Origin: Candidatus Pelearchaeum maunauluense | Lineage (GTDB): Archaea > Thermoproteota > Nitrososphaeria_A > Caldarchaeales > Caldarchaeaceae | NCBI GenBank assembly: GCA_030059675.1 | Contig: JANVYQ010000002.1 | Span: 175,184-239,183 of the forward strand | Length of the DNA: 64,000 nt | Direction: 5' to 3' | Shown: positions 1 to 7,844 of the stretch, piece by piece | Layout: each line of letters starts with the position of its first letter | Position numbering within the stretch: position 1 is the stretch's first letter | Translations under genes and position numbers: made by a program | The notes under the pieces: model-generated | The model's input: the letters and a program-made list of their open reading frames with translations, nothing else | Databases searched by the model: none | Told to the model about the DNA's origin: nothing

Positions 1-680
1 TTACCGTCGAGTTCTTCCACGACGTGTTATGTGCTTAGTGTTATTGCCTATTTCCCCGCATGAGGAGAATAGTTGCTAAATTTCCTCAAGTTGAGGTAGT
101 TCACAGGTGTTTTGCCCTGGCACCTGAGCCCGATAGCGTAGCGAGGATATTCGGTAGCAAGGAAAGGGGCAAGAAAGAGATAATGCGACATTGGAGGGCT
201 GCAAATATGAACGACGATGAGCATAGGATAAATGCGGACCTTATGGAGAGCAGAGAGTTTGACTATCCGTACTCTATGCCGGGTCTGAAGGCGTGTAAAG
301 CAGCCGAAATCCACAGGGGGCAGTTAGGACACTGGGATATGTTCGACAGGGTACAGAAGGCCCATCTCACTGAGTGCAGTAACATATCGGAAACTAGAGT
401 TCTAGTAAACTGCGCAATTGATATAGGCCTAGACGTTAATAGGTTCGTTAACGACCTCAACAGCGAGAGAGTTAGTTACATGGTTTGGAGGGATATAGAG
501 GAGGCTAGGAAGCTAAATATATACGCCGTCCCAACCCCAGTTATAAACAGGAGATATATCGTACAAGGAGCAATTAACACGAGTATCTTAGAACTTATCT
601 TTGAACAGCTCGTGGAGACGGGTGAGGTGCTAACACCGTTCTCCGGCGTTGTAGCTATTTTAAAAGGTGGTAAGGCGTGA
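1..680 (+). pseudogene. DsbA/FrnE-like thioredoxin-fold oxidoreductase, 5' truncated by window, in-frame TAG
   Basis: The reading frame is open from base 3 and shows VEFFHDVLCA, then TAG (36-38), then CYC and the rest of a DsbA-family protein (about 225 residues in all). In FrnE/DsbA relatives the active site reads CxWCY, so the stop replaces the tryptophan just before the second catalytic cysteine (TGG to TAG). Downstream the family features are good: a helical insertion rich in D/E/R, then a VPTPVINRRY stretch with the cis-proline of the thioredoxin fold at about residue 180 after the stop. Either the gene is dead, or only an N-terminally cut product could start at the ATG at 60, which would lack the active site. 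The true start lies outside the window. Family assignment is firm. Loss of function is inferred from the stop. Confidence 0.8.
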
Positions 681-911
681 CGCATTATCTAGCTAAAGCA
701 AAGCCCATTAACGGTAAATTCGACGAATTTTATTTGGATTTTTGTTTGATTGTTGTCAAGATGGGGAGACGAAAGACCTTTTAACCAGAAGAAGCATACT
801 TCATTAGCAGCTAAGCCAAAGCCCTTCTAACGAGATAGTTGGGGAGGGCTTGATGGGAATAATATAGAATTATCCCAAAAAGGATTTGTCATAGAACTAG
901 TTGCTATGTTA

Positions 912-1404
912 TCATACTCCAATCCTCAGCATTACTACTAACAAGATAACTATTACGCCGAGGATTATGTTTATCTCCGACATTACTTTTATGTTCTTTT
1001 GAGCTTTCTGAGCGTATTCAGGAGAAGCACCTTTAGCAAGCTTTAGACTCATCTTGGTTATAGCTAATCCGATTACAACCATAATTAGAAATATTGACAT
1101 TTTAGCAAGTAATATTAAGCCATATGTGATTGTTAATAGGACACTGAGCGTCAGGGCACCCAATAATTAGCTTTAATTAAGCCCGTTATCGCTACAAGTA
1201 TAATCGCTCCCCAGACTAGGGGCATGAAACGCTTCACAAGGGCCTGATTAATTAGTCTAGCTTGTTCTAGCGAACGATTACTAACTGGGTTAACCGGCTT
1301 AAGAGCCGGCTGTAAGATCACATCAAAGAATATTGCACCATCCATCCAAAAATAACCGCTATCAGATGCAACCAGCCGAGTATTAGATTGATAAAATCGA
1401 CCAA
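912..1404 (-). pseudogene. CopD-like four-helix membrane protein, two single-base frameshifts
   Basis: Three minus-strand pieces in different frames join into one protein. It begins at a TTG (1404-1402) preceded by GGAG, and reads FINLILGWLHLIAVIF, then (W)MDGAIFFDVILQPAL, a middle part RFMPLVWGAIILVAITGL, and a last part LLAKMSIFLIMVVIGL. One base is missing in a T5 run (A5 on the plus strand near 1350-1354), and another near 1165, where AATTATTGGG should be AATTATTTGGG. The joined product is about 165 residues with four hydrophobic helices and a basic C-terminal tail, resembling CopD/DUF4149-type integral membrane proteins. Function is unknown. The frameshifts could be real decay or base-call errors in short homopolymers. 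Confidence 0.6.
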
Positions 1405-1454
1405 GCCTATCTCCTTAAGTGGTAAGTTTAGCAATGGTGGCTTCATCAACGAAG

Positions 1455-1682
1455 CATATGAACTCTGCGGAAAGTTATAAGCGCGTAATGGATTACTACG
1501 CATACGTAGCTAGAAACGACTTGGCGGTAGTTACCGCACAAACCGATGTAAAAGGCGATAGGTCGAAAAGACCTCATGAGCAGGTAGACCCTGCTCTTTA
1601 CTTAAAGGTAGATGAGGTCACCGATGAGGACATAGTGGTTTCAGGGGCCAGGGCTCACACGACCCAAAGCATTGCAGTGGAT
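1455..1682 (+). pseudogene. Fragment of 4-hydroxybutyryl-CoA dehydratase (HpaB-like fold)
   Basis: An internal fragment of about 75 residues is visible. Its markers are VMDYYAYVARNDLAV, TDVKGDRSKRPHEQ, DPALYLKV and GARAHTTQSIAVD. The TDVKGDRS-RP-Q-DPDLYLRVVE and GAKAHTT signatures are typical of archaeal 4-hydroxybutyryl-CoA dehydratase/vinylacetyl-CoA isomerase, a radical flavoprotein of about 500 residues used in the 3HP/4HB and DC/4HB carbon-fixation cycles. Both ends are missing: upstream is the start of the convergently decayed membrane-protein gene, and downstream the frame runs into the antisense of the sulfite reductase fragment. The related 4-hydroxyphenylacetate 3-hydroxylase is the main alternative, but TDVKGDRS favours the dehydratase. 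It is a remnant with no possible function. Confidence 0.65.
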
Positions 1683-2267
1683 CTCAGGCGCGTTGCACTG
1701 ATAAACGCAGCTAGAAACTGTTATCTTATGCTTCCTCGGGAGATTCGAGTACTTCCTATTGCCGTATATGTAATTTGCTATTTCGTAAACTGTCGGTCTA
1801 GTATCGAACAACTCCTCCGGGTTTACTCCAGCTAACGGGTAGCCTGTTACATTTCTAACTACATCACCACACCCACCAGCGGTAGTCAGCCCACCCTCCG
1901 ACAGAAGAGAGAAGACCTCAGGTACGTCCTCCATCCTTATCCAATGGAGCTGTATGTTCTGCCTATTCGCTATCTCCGCGTAACCCCTACCGAAGTGCTC
2001 CGATATCTCACCTATAACCCGTGCCTGCTCTGGTTTCAGAATTCCGTTTGGTATCTTTATTCTCATCATGAAGTACCCTAACCTCGGCTTGTCGTGATAA
2101 AGTCCCCACCATTGAAGCCTCACCATGTCTTCTTCCGCTACAGCCTCGTAACCTCTCTCCATCAGCTCTAGAACTTCGTCTAAGACGTCTAAAGGGGGAA
2201 CTTCTCGGCCTTCATTCTCTCTAGGGTTTCGCCTTATTACTTCCTCGTAGCTAGGCTCGCTAGACAT
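1665..2267 (-). pseudogene. N-terminal fragment of siroheme sulfite/nitrite reductase
   Basis: About 200 residues of the N-terminal half of a ferredoxin-type nitrite/sulfite reductase are present. They include DMVRLQWWGLYHDK, GYFMMRIKIPNG, an IANRQNIQLHWI stretch (the conserved R-x-N-x-Q-H-W/F motif of the ferredoxin-like half-domain), TTAGGCGDVVRNVTG and CVYQCNAPEIH. The protein breaks off right after CNAPEIH; families run to about 500-550 residues with C-terminal cysteines binding the 4Fe-4S cluster and siroheme, all missing here. The last codons overlap the 3' end of the 4-hydroxybutyryl-CoA dehydratase fragment on the other strand, so a deletion joined the two genes. The ATG at 2267 has no stop before it and may be the original start. 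Confidence 0.75.
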
Positions 2268-2303
2268 GGCTTTTTAAATCACCTGTTACTGTCCCCCTAT
2301 TAT

Positions 2304-2315
2304 CTTTATATAAAT
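2304..2315 (+). promoter_or_regulatory. TATA box for the UPF0201 gene
   Basis: The run TTTATATAAA at 2306-2315 is an archaeal TATA box. Transcription would begin about 25 bases downstream, near 2335-2341, right where the UPF0201 frame begins. This implies a leaderless mRNA and fixes the start region although no ATG, GTG or TTG is present there. Confidence 0.6.
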
Positions 2316-2340
2316 CTAATCCAATAGCACTCTTATTGTT

Positions 2341-2718
2341 ATCAGGGTAGAGGCTCCAGTCTATTTAACCGAGGATGAAGAGAAGGTAGTTGAAGCAATA
2401 AAGAACATCTTTCCAAAATTCAATATTTCCTCCACCCAATATGAAGATTTGACAATACTCCATGGAGAAGGAAGCGGCCGCGAGCTTTTGGAGAAGCTAC
2501 GTATGGTTATACGGTCGCGACGGATAAGAGCAGCTGCGCGTTCCTTCATGATGCAGAGAATAGACGATGGTATTCTTGTTTTTCTCTTAAATAAGCAAGC
2601 CGCCTCTGTGGGAAAAGTATCATTCTGCGAAAACGCGCAAGAAACCCCATTAGGCGCGATTAAGGTTACTATAAAGGGCGAAGGATTACGCGACTTGGTT
2701 GAGTGGCTTACAGAATAA
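2341..2718 (+). CDS. UPF0201 (DUF54) conserved archaeal protein, non-canonical start
   Basis: The frame reads VIRVEAPVYLTEDEEKVVEAIKNIF from 2338, matching the N-terminus of the archaeal UPF0201/DUF54 family (about 130-140 residues, RNA-binding-like fold, function unknown). It ends ...KGEGLRDLVEWLTE at 2718. An in-frame TAA lies at 2317-2319. Between it and the conserved region there is no ATG, GTG or TTG; the only candidates are ATT (2335) and ATC (2341). The ATC stands where homologues have their initiator methionine. The first ordinary ATG (2449) would remove about 36 conserved residues. The TATA box about 25 bp upstream supports initiation here on a leaderless transcript. It is either a rare start codon or a damaged one. 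Confidence 0.65.
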   Translation: MRVEAPVYLTEDEEKVVEAIKNIFPKFNISSTQYEDLTILHGEGSGRELLEKLRMVIRSRRIRAAARSFMMQRIDDGILVFLLNKQAASVGKVSFCENAQETPLGAIKVTIKGEGLRDLVEWLTE

Positions 2719-2720
2719 GA

Positions 2721-3644
2721 CTAATCTTCGGGATATGGGATGGAATAGCTCAGCAAATCCTCGGCTAGATAAGCATTAGAGAAAATGGTCCTTGCTTCTC
2801 TCACTAGTATCTCCGCATCCTCCTCATATCGGGGGCTTATGTGATATAAGTAAAGCATTTTAACGCCTGCCCGTGCAGCGACTTCAGCTGCTTGCCGCGC
2901 AGTAGAATGCCCATCTTCAACCGCTTTTTTAACCATATCATCATTAAACGTAGAATCGTGAATAAGAACATCAGCTTCTTGAGCAGCATTAATGATAGAC
3001 TCGCATGGCCGCGTATCGCCTGTATAGACTATTTTCCTACCACGCCTACGCGGACCTACGGCCTCTTCAGGAGTTATAATCCGCCCACCATAATTGATCG
3101 ACTGACCGCGCTGAAGCCTACCCCATAGAGGCCCCCGCGGGATGCCAAGCTTCTCCAAATACTCGACATTCATCTTGCCAGGCCTATCCCTCTCCTGAAC
3201 TACATAACAATAACTCTCGATAACATGATCCGCTGGAACGCATCTAATGCTCAAACCTCTTCTCTCGATTGTGAGGAAGGGTGAGACTGTATGGACTCTG
3301 ACTGGAAATGTTAAAGCACCTAGCCTATGCGATATTACAGTCTCTAGATATTCGGCCAATCCTCTGGGGCCGTAGATATCCACGGGCGCCTCGCGGTCTA
3401 GCATACCCATGGTGTATAGAAGGCCGGGGAGACCTAGGACGTGGTCGCCGTGCATATGGGTTATGAAGATTGTGAAGTTTTGTTTAAAGCCTAATCTACT
3501 CTTTATGAATTGGCGTTGTGTCCCCTCTCCGCAGTCGAATAACATTACTCCACCCGCGTAGCGTATTGCGGTAGCTGGAAGGCCGCGTGAGGTTGTTGGC
3601 ATACCTCCCCCTGTTCCGAGGAAGACTAAGCGCATTTCAGTCAT
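2721..3644 (-). CDS. rnz: Ribonuclease Z (tRNA 3'-end endonuclease)
   Basis: This 307-residue metallo-beta-lactamase-fold enzyme removes the 3' trailer from tRNA precursors. The zinc motif is THMHGDHVLGLPGLL (about residues 62-76), preceded by the FLGTGGGMPT start and LFDCGEGTQRQ typical of RNase Z. Further ligands are seen in YTGDTRPCE (Asp, about 210), HDSTF (230) and LYHISPRY near the C-terminus. Length fits the short (archaeal/bacterial) form. It overlaps the upstream m2G10 methyltransferase gene by 4 bases, so two tRNA-maturation enzymes are likely co-translated. Confidence 0.95.
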   Translation of the reverse strand: MTEMRLVFLGTGGGMPTTSRGLPATAIRYAGGVMLFDCGEGTQRQFIKSRLGFKQNFTIFITHMHGDHVLGLPGLLYTMGMLDREAPVDIYGPRGLAEYLETVISHRLGALTFPVRVHTVSPFLTIERRGLSIRCVPADHVIESYCYVVQERDRPGKMNVEYLEKLGIPRGPLWGRLQRGQSINYGGRIITPEEAVGPRRRGRKIVYTGDTRPCESIINAAQEADVLIHDSTFNDDMVKKAVEDGHSTARQAAEVAARAGVKMLYLYHISPRYEEDAEILVREARTIFSNAYLAEDLLSYSIPYPED

Positions 3645-4678
3645 CGCTGTAACACCACAATCTCACGTGTCAGGCTCTTATGGACATAAACGCTGTAAGA
3701 TTCCAATAAATTAAATCCAGACCTATCAGCCATGTCAGCTATTCCACTACCCCGCGGGTAGGCCATGACTATCTTGCCATCTCTAGCGAGTAGATAATCA
3801 ACTTCTGATAGAAAGCGATTTATTAAATTGGTAAAAGATTTGCCTGGAATTGTGGAGGAGCGGCCATAAGGCGGGTCTGTTACTACGGCGTCAAATTCTG
3901 CTCTAAGAGGGGCTTTTCTTGCATCAGCTTGGATGATATTCTCACGACTAGGTATGTATGTGGATAGGTTAGTTAATGCGCCTCTGCATATCCATCCTTT
4001 GAGTTCAAGACCTATAGCTATATGGCCCATAAGCGCTGCCTCTATAAGTATAGAACCAGTCCCGGCAAAGGGGTCAAGTATCTTGTCATCTACACTGCCC
4101 ACAGCCAGATTTACCATACATCTAGAGAGCTTGGGCTGCAAAGCAGATGGTATGGTGAATGGTCTTTTCCCAGCCCGCCTCTCATTAAACCCCTTTCCAA
4201 CCAATACATTTTTCATCAGACCAATAACAAATGCATTAGGAGATACTATTACAGAGAAAATAAAATCGGGATTGGTAAGGTTTAGTTTTAATCCAACATT
4301 TTGAGCAAGTATGTTGGATGCGAGACGTTTTTCAATCTCCATGGAATCAACATCCACGCCTTCAATCCTAAATACGCGACATCTAAAACTTCGTCCATAA
4401 ACTCCCGATGAAACCGAATCACCAATAACTACTTCATTAACGGCATTCTTAAACTCATTACTCCTGCCCCACGCTATAGCTATCCCAGAAAGTTTGGTGT
4501 ATGCGGTCCGCTGCATTAGTTTATCTATTTTGTCTGGCGGGAGATTGGATAGCGCTATACGCTGGTCTAAAAGCGATGGCCTCTCTTTATGCGAGAGCAT
4601 ATTATGCAGGGCACATAACTCACCATAAGCGAGAGTTGGGTTTTCGCCTGATAATAAGAAAAATGATGAATAGCCCAT
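3641..4678 (-). CDS. THUMP-domain tRNA guanine-N2 methyltransferase (TrmG10/Trm11 type)
   Basis: This 345-residue protein has an N-terminal THUMP-like RNA-binding half (residues 1-150) and a C-terminal Rossmann methyltransferase half. The SAM motif is LDPFAGTGSILIEAAL (about 200) and the catalytic motif is VTDPPYGRSS (about 265), the (N/D)PPY signature of amino-group methylation. Architecture and length match archaeal TrmG10, which makes N2-(di)methylguanosine at position 10 of tRNA. The GKRPFTIPSALQPKLSR segment is also family-typical. It overlaps rnz by 4 bases and lies downstream of prs on the same strand. Confidence 0.9.
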   Translation of the reverse strand: MGYSSFFLLSGENPTLAYGELCALHNMLSHKERPSLLDQRIALSNLPPDKIDKLMQRTAYTKLSGIAIAWGRSNEFKNAVNEVVIGDSVSSGVYGRSFRCRVFRIEGVDVDSMEIEKRLASNILAQNVGLKLNLTNPDFIFSVIVSPNAFVIGLMKNVLVGKGFNERRAGKRPFTIPSALQPKLSRCMVNLAVGSVDDKILDPFAGTGSILIEAALMGHIAIGLELKGWICRGALTNLSTYIPSRENIIQADARKAPLRAEFDAVVTDPPYGRSSTIPGKSFTNLINRFLSEVDYLLARDGKIVMAYPRGSGIADMADRSGFNLLESYSVYVHKSLTREIVVLQR

Positions 4679-4690
4679 TTGGCATCTTCA

Positions 4691-5575
4691 TTATTCTCTC
4701 TTTACATGCTGGGCTATTAGTGAAGCTATATCAACTTCCGCATATCTGTTGGGTATTGTATTTGTAGCTACTAGCTTTTCCGCTCCAGCTTCTAGAAGTC
4801 TTTTATCAGCATCACCAACCATCAACGCATGGATGCAACTCACTACTATTCTCCCAGACCCGAGCTTCTTCAGAGTTTTTACAGTTTTAATAGCTGTCCC
4901 GCCAGTGCTTATAATATCATCCACAAACAAAACGTCCCTATCCTTAACATCTGCCTCAATGATTACTTTTACCTCTCCAGTATGTGTATTGCGCTCGCTA
5001 CGCACTGGAGCAAAGTCCGTTCCTATTTCCTTAGCAGCTATAGATGCCATAGCCTCGCCTTTTTTACCAGGCGATATTATTAATGGGTCGCTTAAGCCTA
5101 GGTTATGTGTATATTTTGCCAGCAATCCTGTGGCGTCAAGATTTGCTACAGGTATTGGGGTGTGTTGAAGTATCCAGGGAGAGTGTATATTCACTGTAAT
5201 TATCTCATCTATGCCAGCGTATTTAAACATCTTTAATATCGTCTCTATACTTATGGCTTCACCTTCGAGGAATCTCTTATCCTGTCTCGCGTATGCCATG
5301 TATGGAATTATAGCTACTATACGAGAGGCGCCCAGATTCTTCAGGTTATCCACCATGAGCAAGAGTTGCATTATATGCCTGTCCTGTGGTGGGTGAGTGC
5401 CCTGAACTATAGCTACTTCTCTTCCTTCCACGCTGCTCTCCAGCCTTAGATAAGACTCGCCATCAGGAAATAGCTTGAACTCCAGCTTTCCCAGCTCCAG
5501 CTGGGCTAGTCTGGCTATCGCCTCCCCAAGCTCGCGTGATGCTGGGCCAGGAATCAGAAGCACGAGAAACACCAT
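4691..5575 (-). CDS. prs: Ribose-phosphate pyrophosphokinase (PRPP synthetase)
   Basis: This 294-residue enzyme makes PRPP from ribose 5-phosphate and ATP for nucleotide, histidine and pterin synthesis. Family motifs are LFPDGESYLRL (ATP/substrate loop, about 38), IVQGTHPPQDRHIMQLLLM (about 55), PYMAYARQDKRF (about 90), the flexible loop KKGEAMAS and the PRPP-binding motif VLFVDDIISTGGT (about 215). It is shorter than bacterial Prs (about 315), as usual in archaea. It lies in a minus-strand cluster AlaX-Prs-TrmG10-RNase Z. Confidence 0.95.
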   Translation of the reverse strand: MVFLVLLIPGPASRELGEAIARLAQLELGKLEFKLFPDGESYLRLESSVEGREVAIVQGTHPPQDRHIMQLLLMVDNLKNLGASRIVAIIPYMAYARQDKRFLEGEAISIETILKMFKYAGIDEIITVNIHSPWILQHTPIPVANLDATGLLAKYTHNLGLSDPLIISPGKKGEAMASIAAKEIGTDFAPVRSERNTHTGEVKVIIEADVKDRDVLFVDDIISTGGTAIKTVKTLKKLGSGRIVVSCIHALMVGDADKRLLEAGAEKLVATNTIPNRYAEVDIASLIAQHVKRE

Positions 5576-5616
5576 AATAAGTACGAAAAGCCAAAATAAA
5601 GAGTATGAAGCTAAGG

Positions 5617-6327
5617 CTATTCTAGAATTATCTCAAGCCGCCTATTTCTCTTCCCCTTATTCTCCAGCTTGGCGAGTTTTATAGAACCTACTTCACGCGT
5701 GTTTTTTACATGTGTCCCGCCGTCAAGCTGGGCGTCAAAGCCAGCGATTTCTACTATACGTAGGACTGGCTCGTTTGGTATTAGGTCTGGCCTCACTCTT
5801 ATAAGCCCGCTCATGGCCAGCGCTTCTTCACGGCTTACGAAACGGTAAACCACGTCTCTACCCTCTCCAACTATCTTATTCGCAAGTTCAATTATCTCTG
5901 CCGCCTTTTCTTTGTTGAGAGATTCAAGCGATATATCCATACGTGCTCTATCTCTATATATCTGGCTACCTGTTATCTGTACATCAGAACCATAAAGATG
6001 ATAAACCGCACCACTGATTATATGGAGTGCTGTGTGATGCCGCATATGGGCGTAGCGCAGCTCCCAGTCTATAACCGCCCTAGCTATATCACCTACATCA
6101 GGTTTCTGGTCTGGAATAATATGGATAACTTTACCAGAGTCTTTAACTACTTCAGTAACTTCATATATAGAATCACCGACGACTAGTTTCCCCCTATCAC
6201 TTGGCTGCCCTCCTCCGCGTGGATAGAAAATAGTCCTATCAAGAACTACTCCAGCGTCTAAGACTTCCATCACCTTGGCGTCAGCCTCGCGTAGGTAGCT
6301 GTCTTTAAGATAGATGAGCTCAGTCAT
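5617..6327 (-). CDS. alaX: AlaX, alanyl-tRNA editing protein
   Basis: This 236-residue free-standing homologue of the AlaRS editing domain hydrolyses mischarged Ser- or Gly-tRNA(Ala). FYPRGGGQPSDRG (about 34-46) and the zinc motif MRHHTALHIISGAVY (about 94) are diagnostic, and the second half has the DGGTHVKNTREVGSI motif completing the metal site (about 202). In many AlaX proteins a cysteine precedes DGTHV; here a leucine-aspartate sits there, so the metal may be held by three histidines plus another residue. Length fits the AlaX-M class. It is divergent from the leaderless small gene at 6409. Confidence 0.93.
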   Translation of the reverse strand: MTELIYLKDSYLREADAKVMEVLDAGVVLDRTIFYPRGGGQPSDRGKLVVGDSIYEVTEVVKDSGKVIHIIPDQKPDVGDIARAVIDWELRYAHMRHHTALHIISGAVYHLYGSDVQITGSQIYRDRARMDISLESLNKEKAAEIIELANKIVGEGRDVVYRFVSREEALAMSGLIRVRPDLIPNEPVLRIVEIAGFDAQLDGGTHVKNTREVGSIKLAKLENKGKRNRRLEIILE

Positions 6328-6372
6328 ATCCTACGCACACACGCCAACTCCGCTCTACGTGTTTCCTGAGAA

Positions 6373-6383
6373 AGCTTATATAC
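6373..6383 (+). promoter_or_regulatory. TATA box for the 48-residue gene at 6409
   Basis: GCTTATATACG matches the archaeal TATA consensus. Its centre is about 30 bases before the ATG at 6409, so the transcript should start at or very near the start codon (leaderless). Confidence 0.6.
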
Positions 6384-6408
6384 GTTTTGCACTACTACTT
6401 GAATAGGG

Positions 6409-6555
6409 ATGAGCGAAACAATCCAGAGAGAGCTTGAAGAGTTGAAGCTACCGATATGCGAGTCAACGTTGATGCCAGTCTTCGACGAATATACGTACAT
6501 CCACCACAACGCAATAGATATCGGCGTCTTCAAATACATAGAGCGCGCGCCATAA
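6409..6555 (+). CDS. Small acidic protein of unknown function (48 aa)
   Basis: The ATG at 6409 opens a 48-residue frame beginning MSETIQRELEELKLP and ending FKYIERAP, with stop TAA at 6553. A clear TATA box about 30 bp upstream and codon use like the neighbours suggest a real gene read from a leaderless mRNA. It lies 23 bp before the 246-residue unknown gene and is probably co-transcribed with it. A single cysteine and a HH pair (YIHHNAIDIG) are present but form no recognised motif. No family is recognised. Confidence 0.5.
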   Translation: MSETIQRELEELKLPICESTLMPVFDEYTYIHHNAIDIGVFKYIERAP

Positions 6556-6578
6556 CAACATAGGGGTAACTAGGCTGC

Positions 6579-7319
6579 ATGTCTTACGGCTACGACGAGT
6601 TCGAGTCAAAGGTCGGACAGTTTATCTATACAATGGTTATGTATGAACGTCTCAAGGAATATCTCTTAGAGAGGGTTAAAGGCAGGGGTAAGGTCTCTTT
6701 AAGGATAAACTTGGGAACAGATAAGTCTGGGAACACTGTATTCATGGATGTTATGCTTACTGCTGTGAAACCTCAGATGATAACGCCTTCAGTCGAGGAA
6801 TCTAGGTGGAAGGGCCGTAAAACGCTGATTATGGTTTTAACTAATAGCGAAAATCTAAGTGGAGATTCGCGGCAGATGGCTGAAGAGATGGAGCGCCTGT
6901 TGCTGGAGAGCTTGCGGTGGTGGCATGGTTATTTTGGGGAGCGTGATAAGCTTAAGCTGGGTAGCTGGAAACCTGATGTTGTAATGATGCTTGATGCAGA
7001 GAGCGCCGAAGTGATAGCAGAAATACCAGTGGAGAGGATAGTAATTCCACCCAATAGGAGAGTAACGCTATCTCCTGAAAAACTGGAGAAGCTTTCGCAA
7101 TACGTTGATTTACTCTCTCCCATAACTGTTAGAACTGCCGAATCAGGCTTCTATGAGCTTGTAACAGGCTATCCCCAGCTCGCTGTATATGTGGAGAAGC
7201 TAGGAGCAGATACCGTGAAGGCGCGCGTGCTGGATATAAGTGAAGAGGATGCTGAGAGAATATACGAGGCGTCATCCGCTACTATGAACAAGCTCGTGGA
7301 ACTTCTCACATCATCTTAA
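6579..7319 (+). CDS. Conserved hypothetical protein, 246 aa
   Basis: It starts at ATG in AGGCTGC-ATG and encodes a mixed alpha/beta soluble protein of 246 residues. Visible elements are a strand-rich part (KVSLRINLGTDKSGNTVFMDVML, residues 35-60), an acidic helix with a WWHGYFGERD segment (about 115) and a C-terminal helix. There are no transmembrane segments, cysteines or catalytic motifs that I recognise. It follows a small leaderless gene and precedes a protein phosphatase on the same strand, 27 bp apart, so the three may be one transcript. No function can be assigned. Confidence 0.75.
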   Translation: MSYGYDEFESKVGQFIYTMVMYERLKEYLLERVKGRGKVSLRINLGTDKSGNTVFMDVMLTAVKPQMITPSVEESRWKGRKTLIMVLTNSENLSGDSRQMAEEMERLLLESLRWWHGYFGERDKLKLGSWKPDVVMMLDAESAEVIAEIPVERIVIPPNRRVTLSPEKLEKLSQYVDLLSPITVRTAESGFYELVTGYPQLAVYVEKLGADTVKARVLDISEEDAERIYEASSATMNKLVELLTSS

Positions 7320-7346
7320 TAGCCATCCAACACAGCATAAACCACC

Positions 7347-7844
7347 ATGGATATAAGCAGTAAAATCAGGCGAATACAGGGACTATTCGTGGAAAAGCCA
7401 GTTAATTTCTCATGGGTAAATGATAGAATTGCGGCAAGCGGCTTGCCAGCAGGGATTAAACATCTAACATGGCTTAAAAAACAAGGAATAACGGCTATAC
7501 TGACGTTGACCGAAAAATCCCTAAATCTGGAAGATATACGTCGGCTGGATTTTGAATACCGTCATATCCCGATGCAAGACCTCAAACCTCCAACTGTTGA
7601 GAAATTAGTTGAGGCAAGCACTTTCATTCGTTTGATAACATCAAGAGGTGGCCGTGTTCTTGTTCATTGCGCCGCTGGACTTGGTAGGACAGGAACCGTT
7701 TTGGCAGCCTATTTTATGTTGGAGAATAATCTCAACCCAGAAGATGCGATAAGGTATGTGAGGCGTATTAGGCCAGGTTCTATTGAGGCTGGTCAAGAGA
7801 AGGCTTTATGGGAGCTTGATAAGCTTAGGAGAGCTGGCTCTTAA
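7347..7844 (+). CDS. Dual-specificity / tyrosine protein phosphatase
   Basis: This 165-residue Cys-based phosphatase carries the signature VHCAAGLGRTGTVLAAY (about residues 107-123; catalytic C and R of CX5R). An upstream acid-loop candidate is MQDLKPPT (about 77). The N-terminal NFSWVNDRIAASGLP is typical of atypical archaeal dual-specificity phosphatases that act on phospho-Tyr/Ser/Thr proteins. Its 3' end overlaps the convergent Hel308 gene by 20 bases. Confidence 0.9.
   Translation: MDISSKIRRIQGLFVEKPVNFSWVNDRIAASGLPAGIKHLTWLKKQGITAILTLTEKSLNLEDIRRLDFEYRHIPMQDLKPPTVEKLVEASTFIRLITSRGGRVLVHCAAGLGRTGTVLAAYFMLENNLNPEDAIRYVRRIRPGSIEAGQEKALWELDKLRRAGS

Noticed and set aside
1683..1835. C-terminal extension of the 4-hydroxybutyryl-CoA dehydratase frame
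   Set aside because: These residues are the exact antisense of the sulfite reductase fragment and have no family resemblance.
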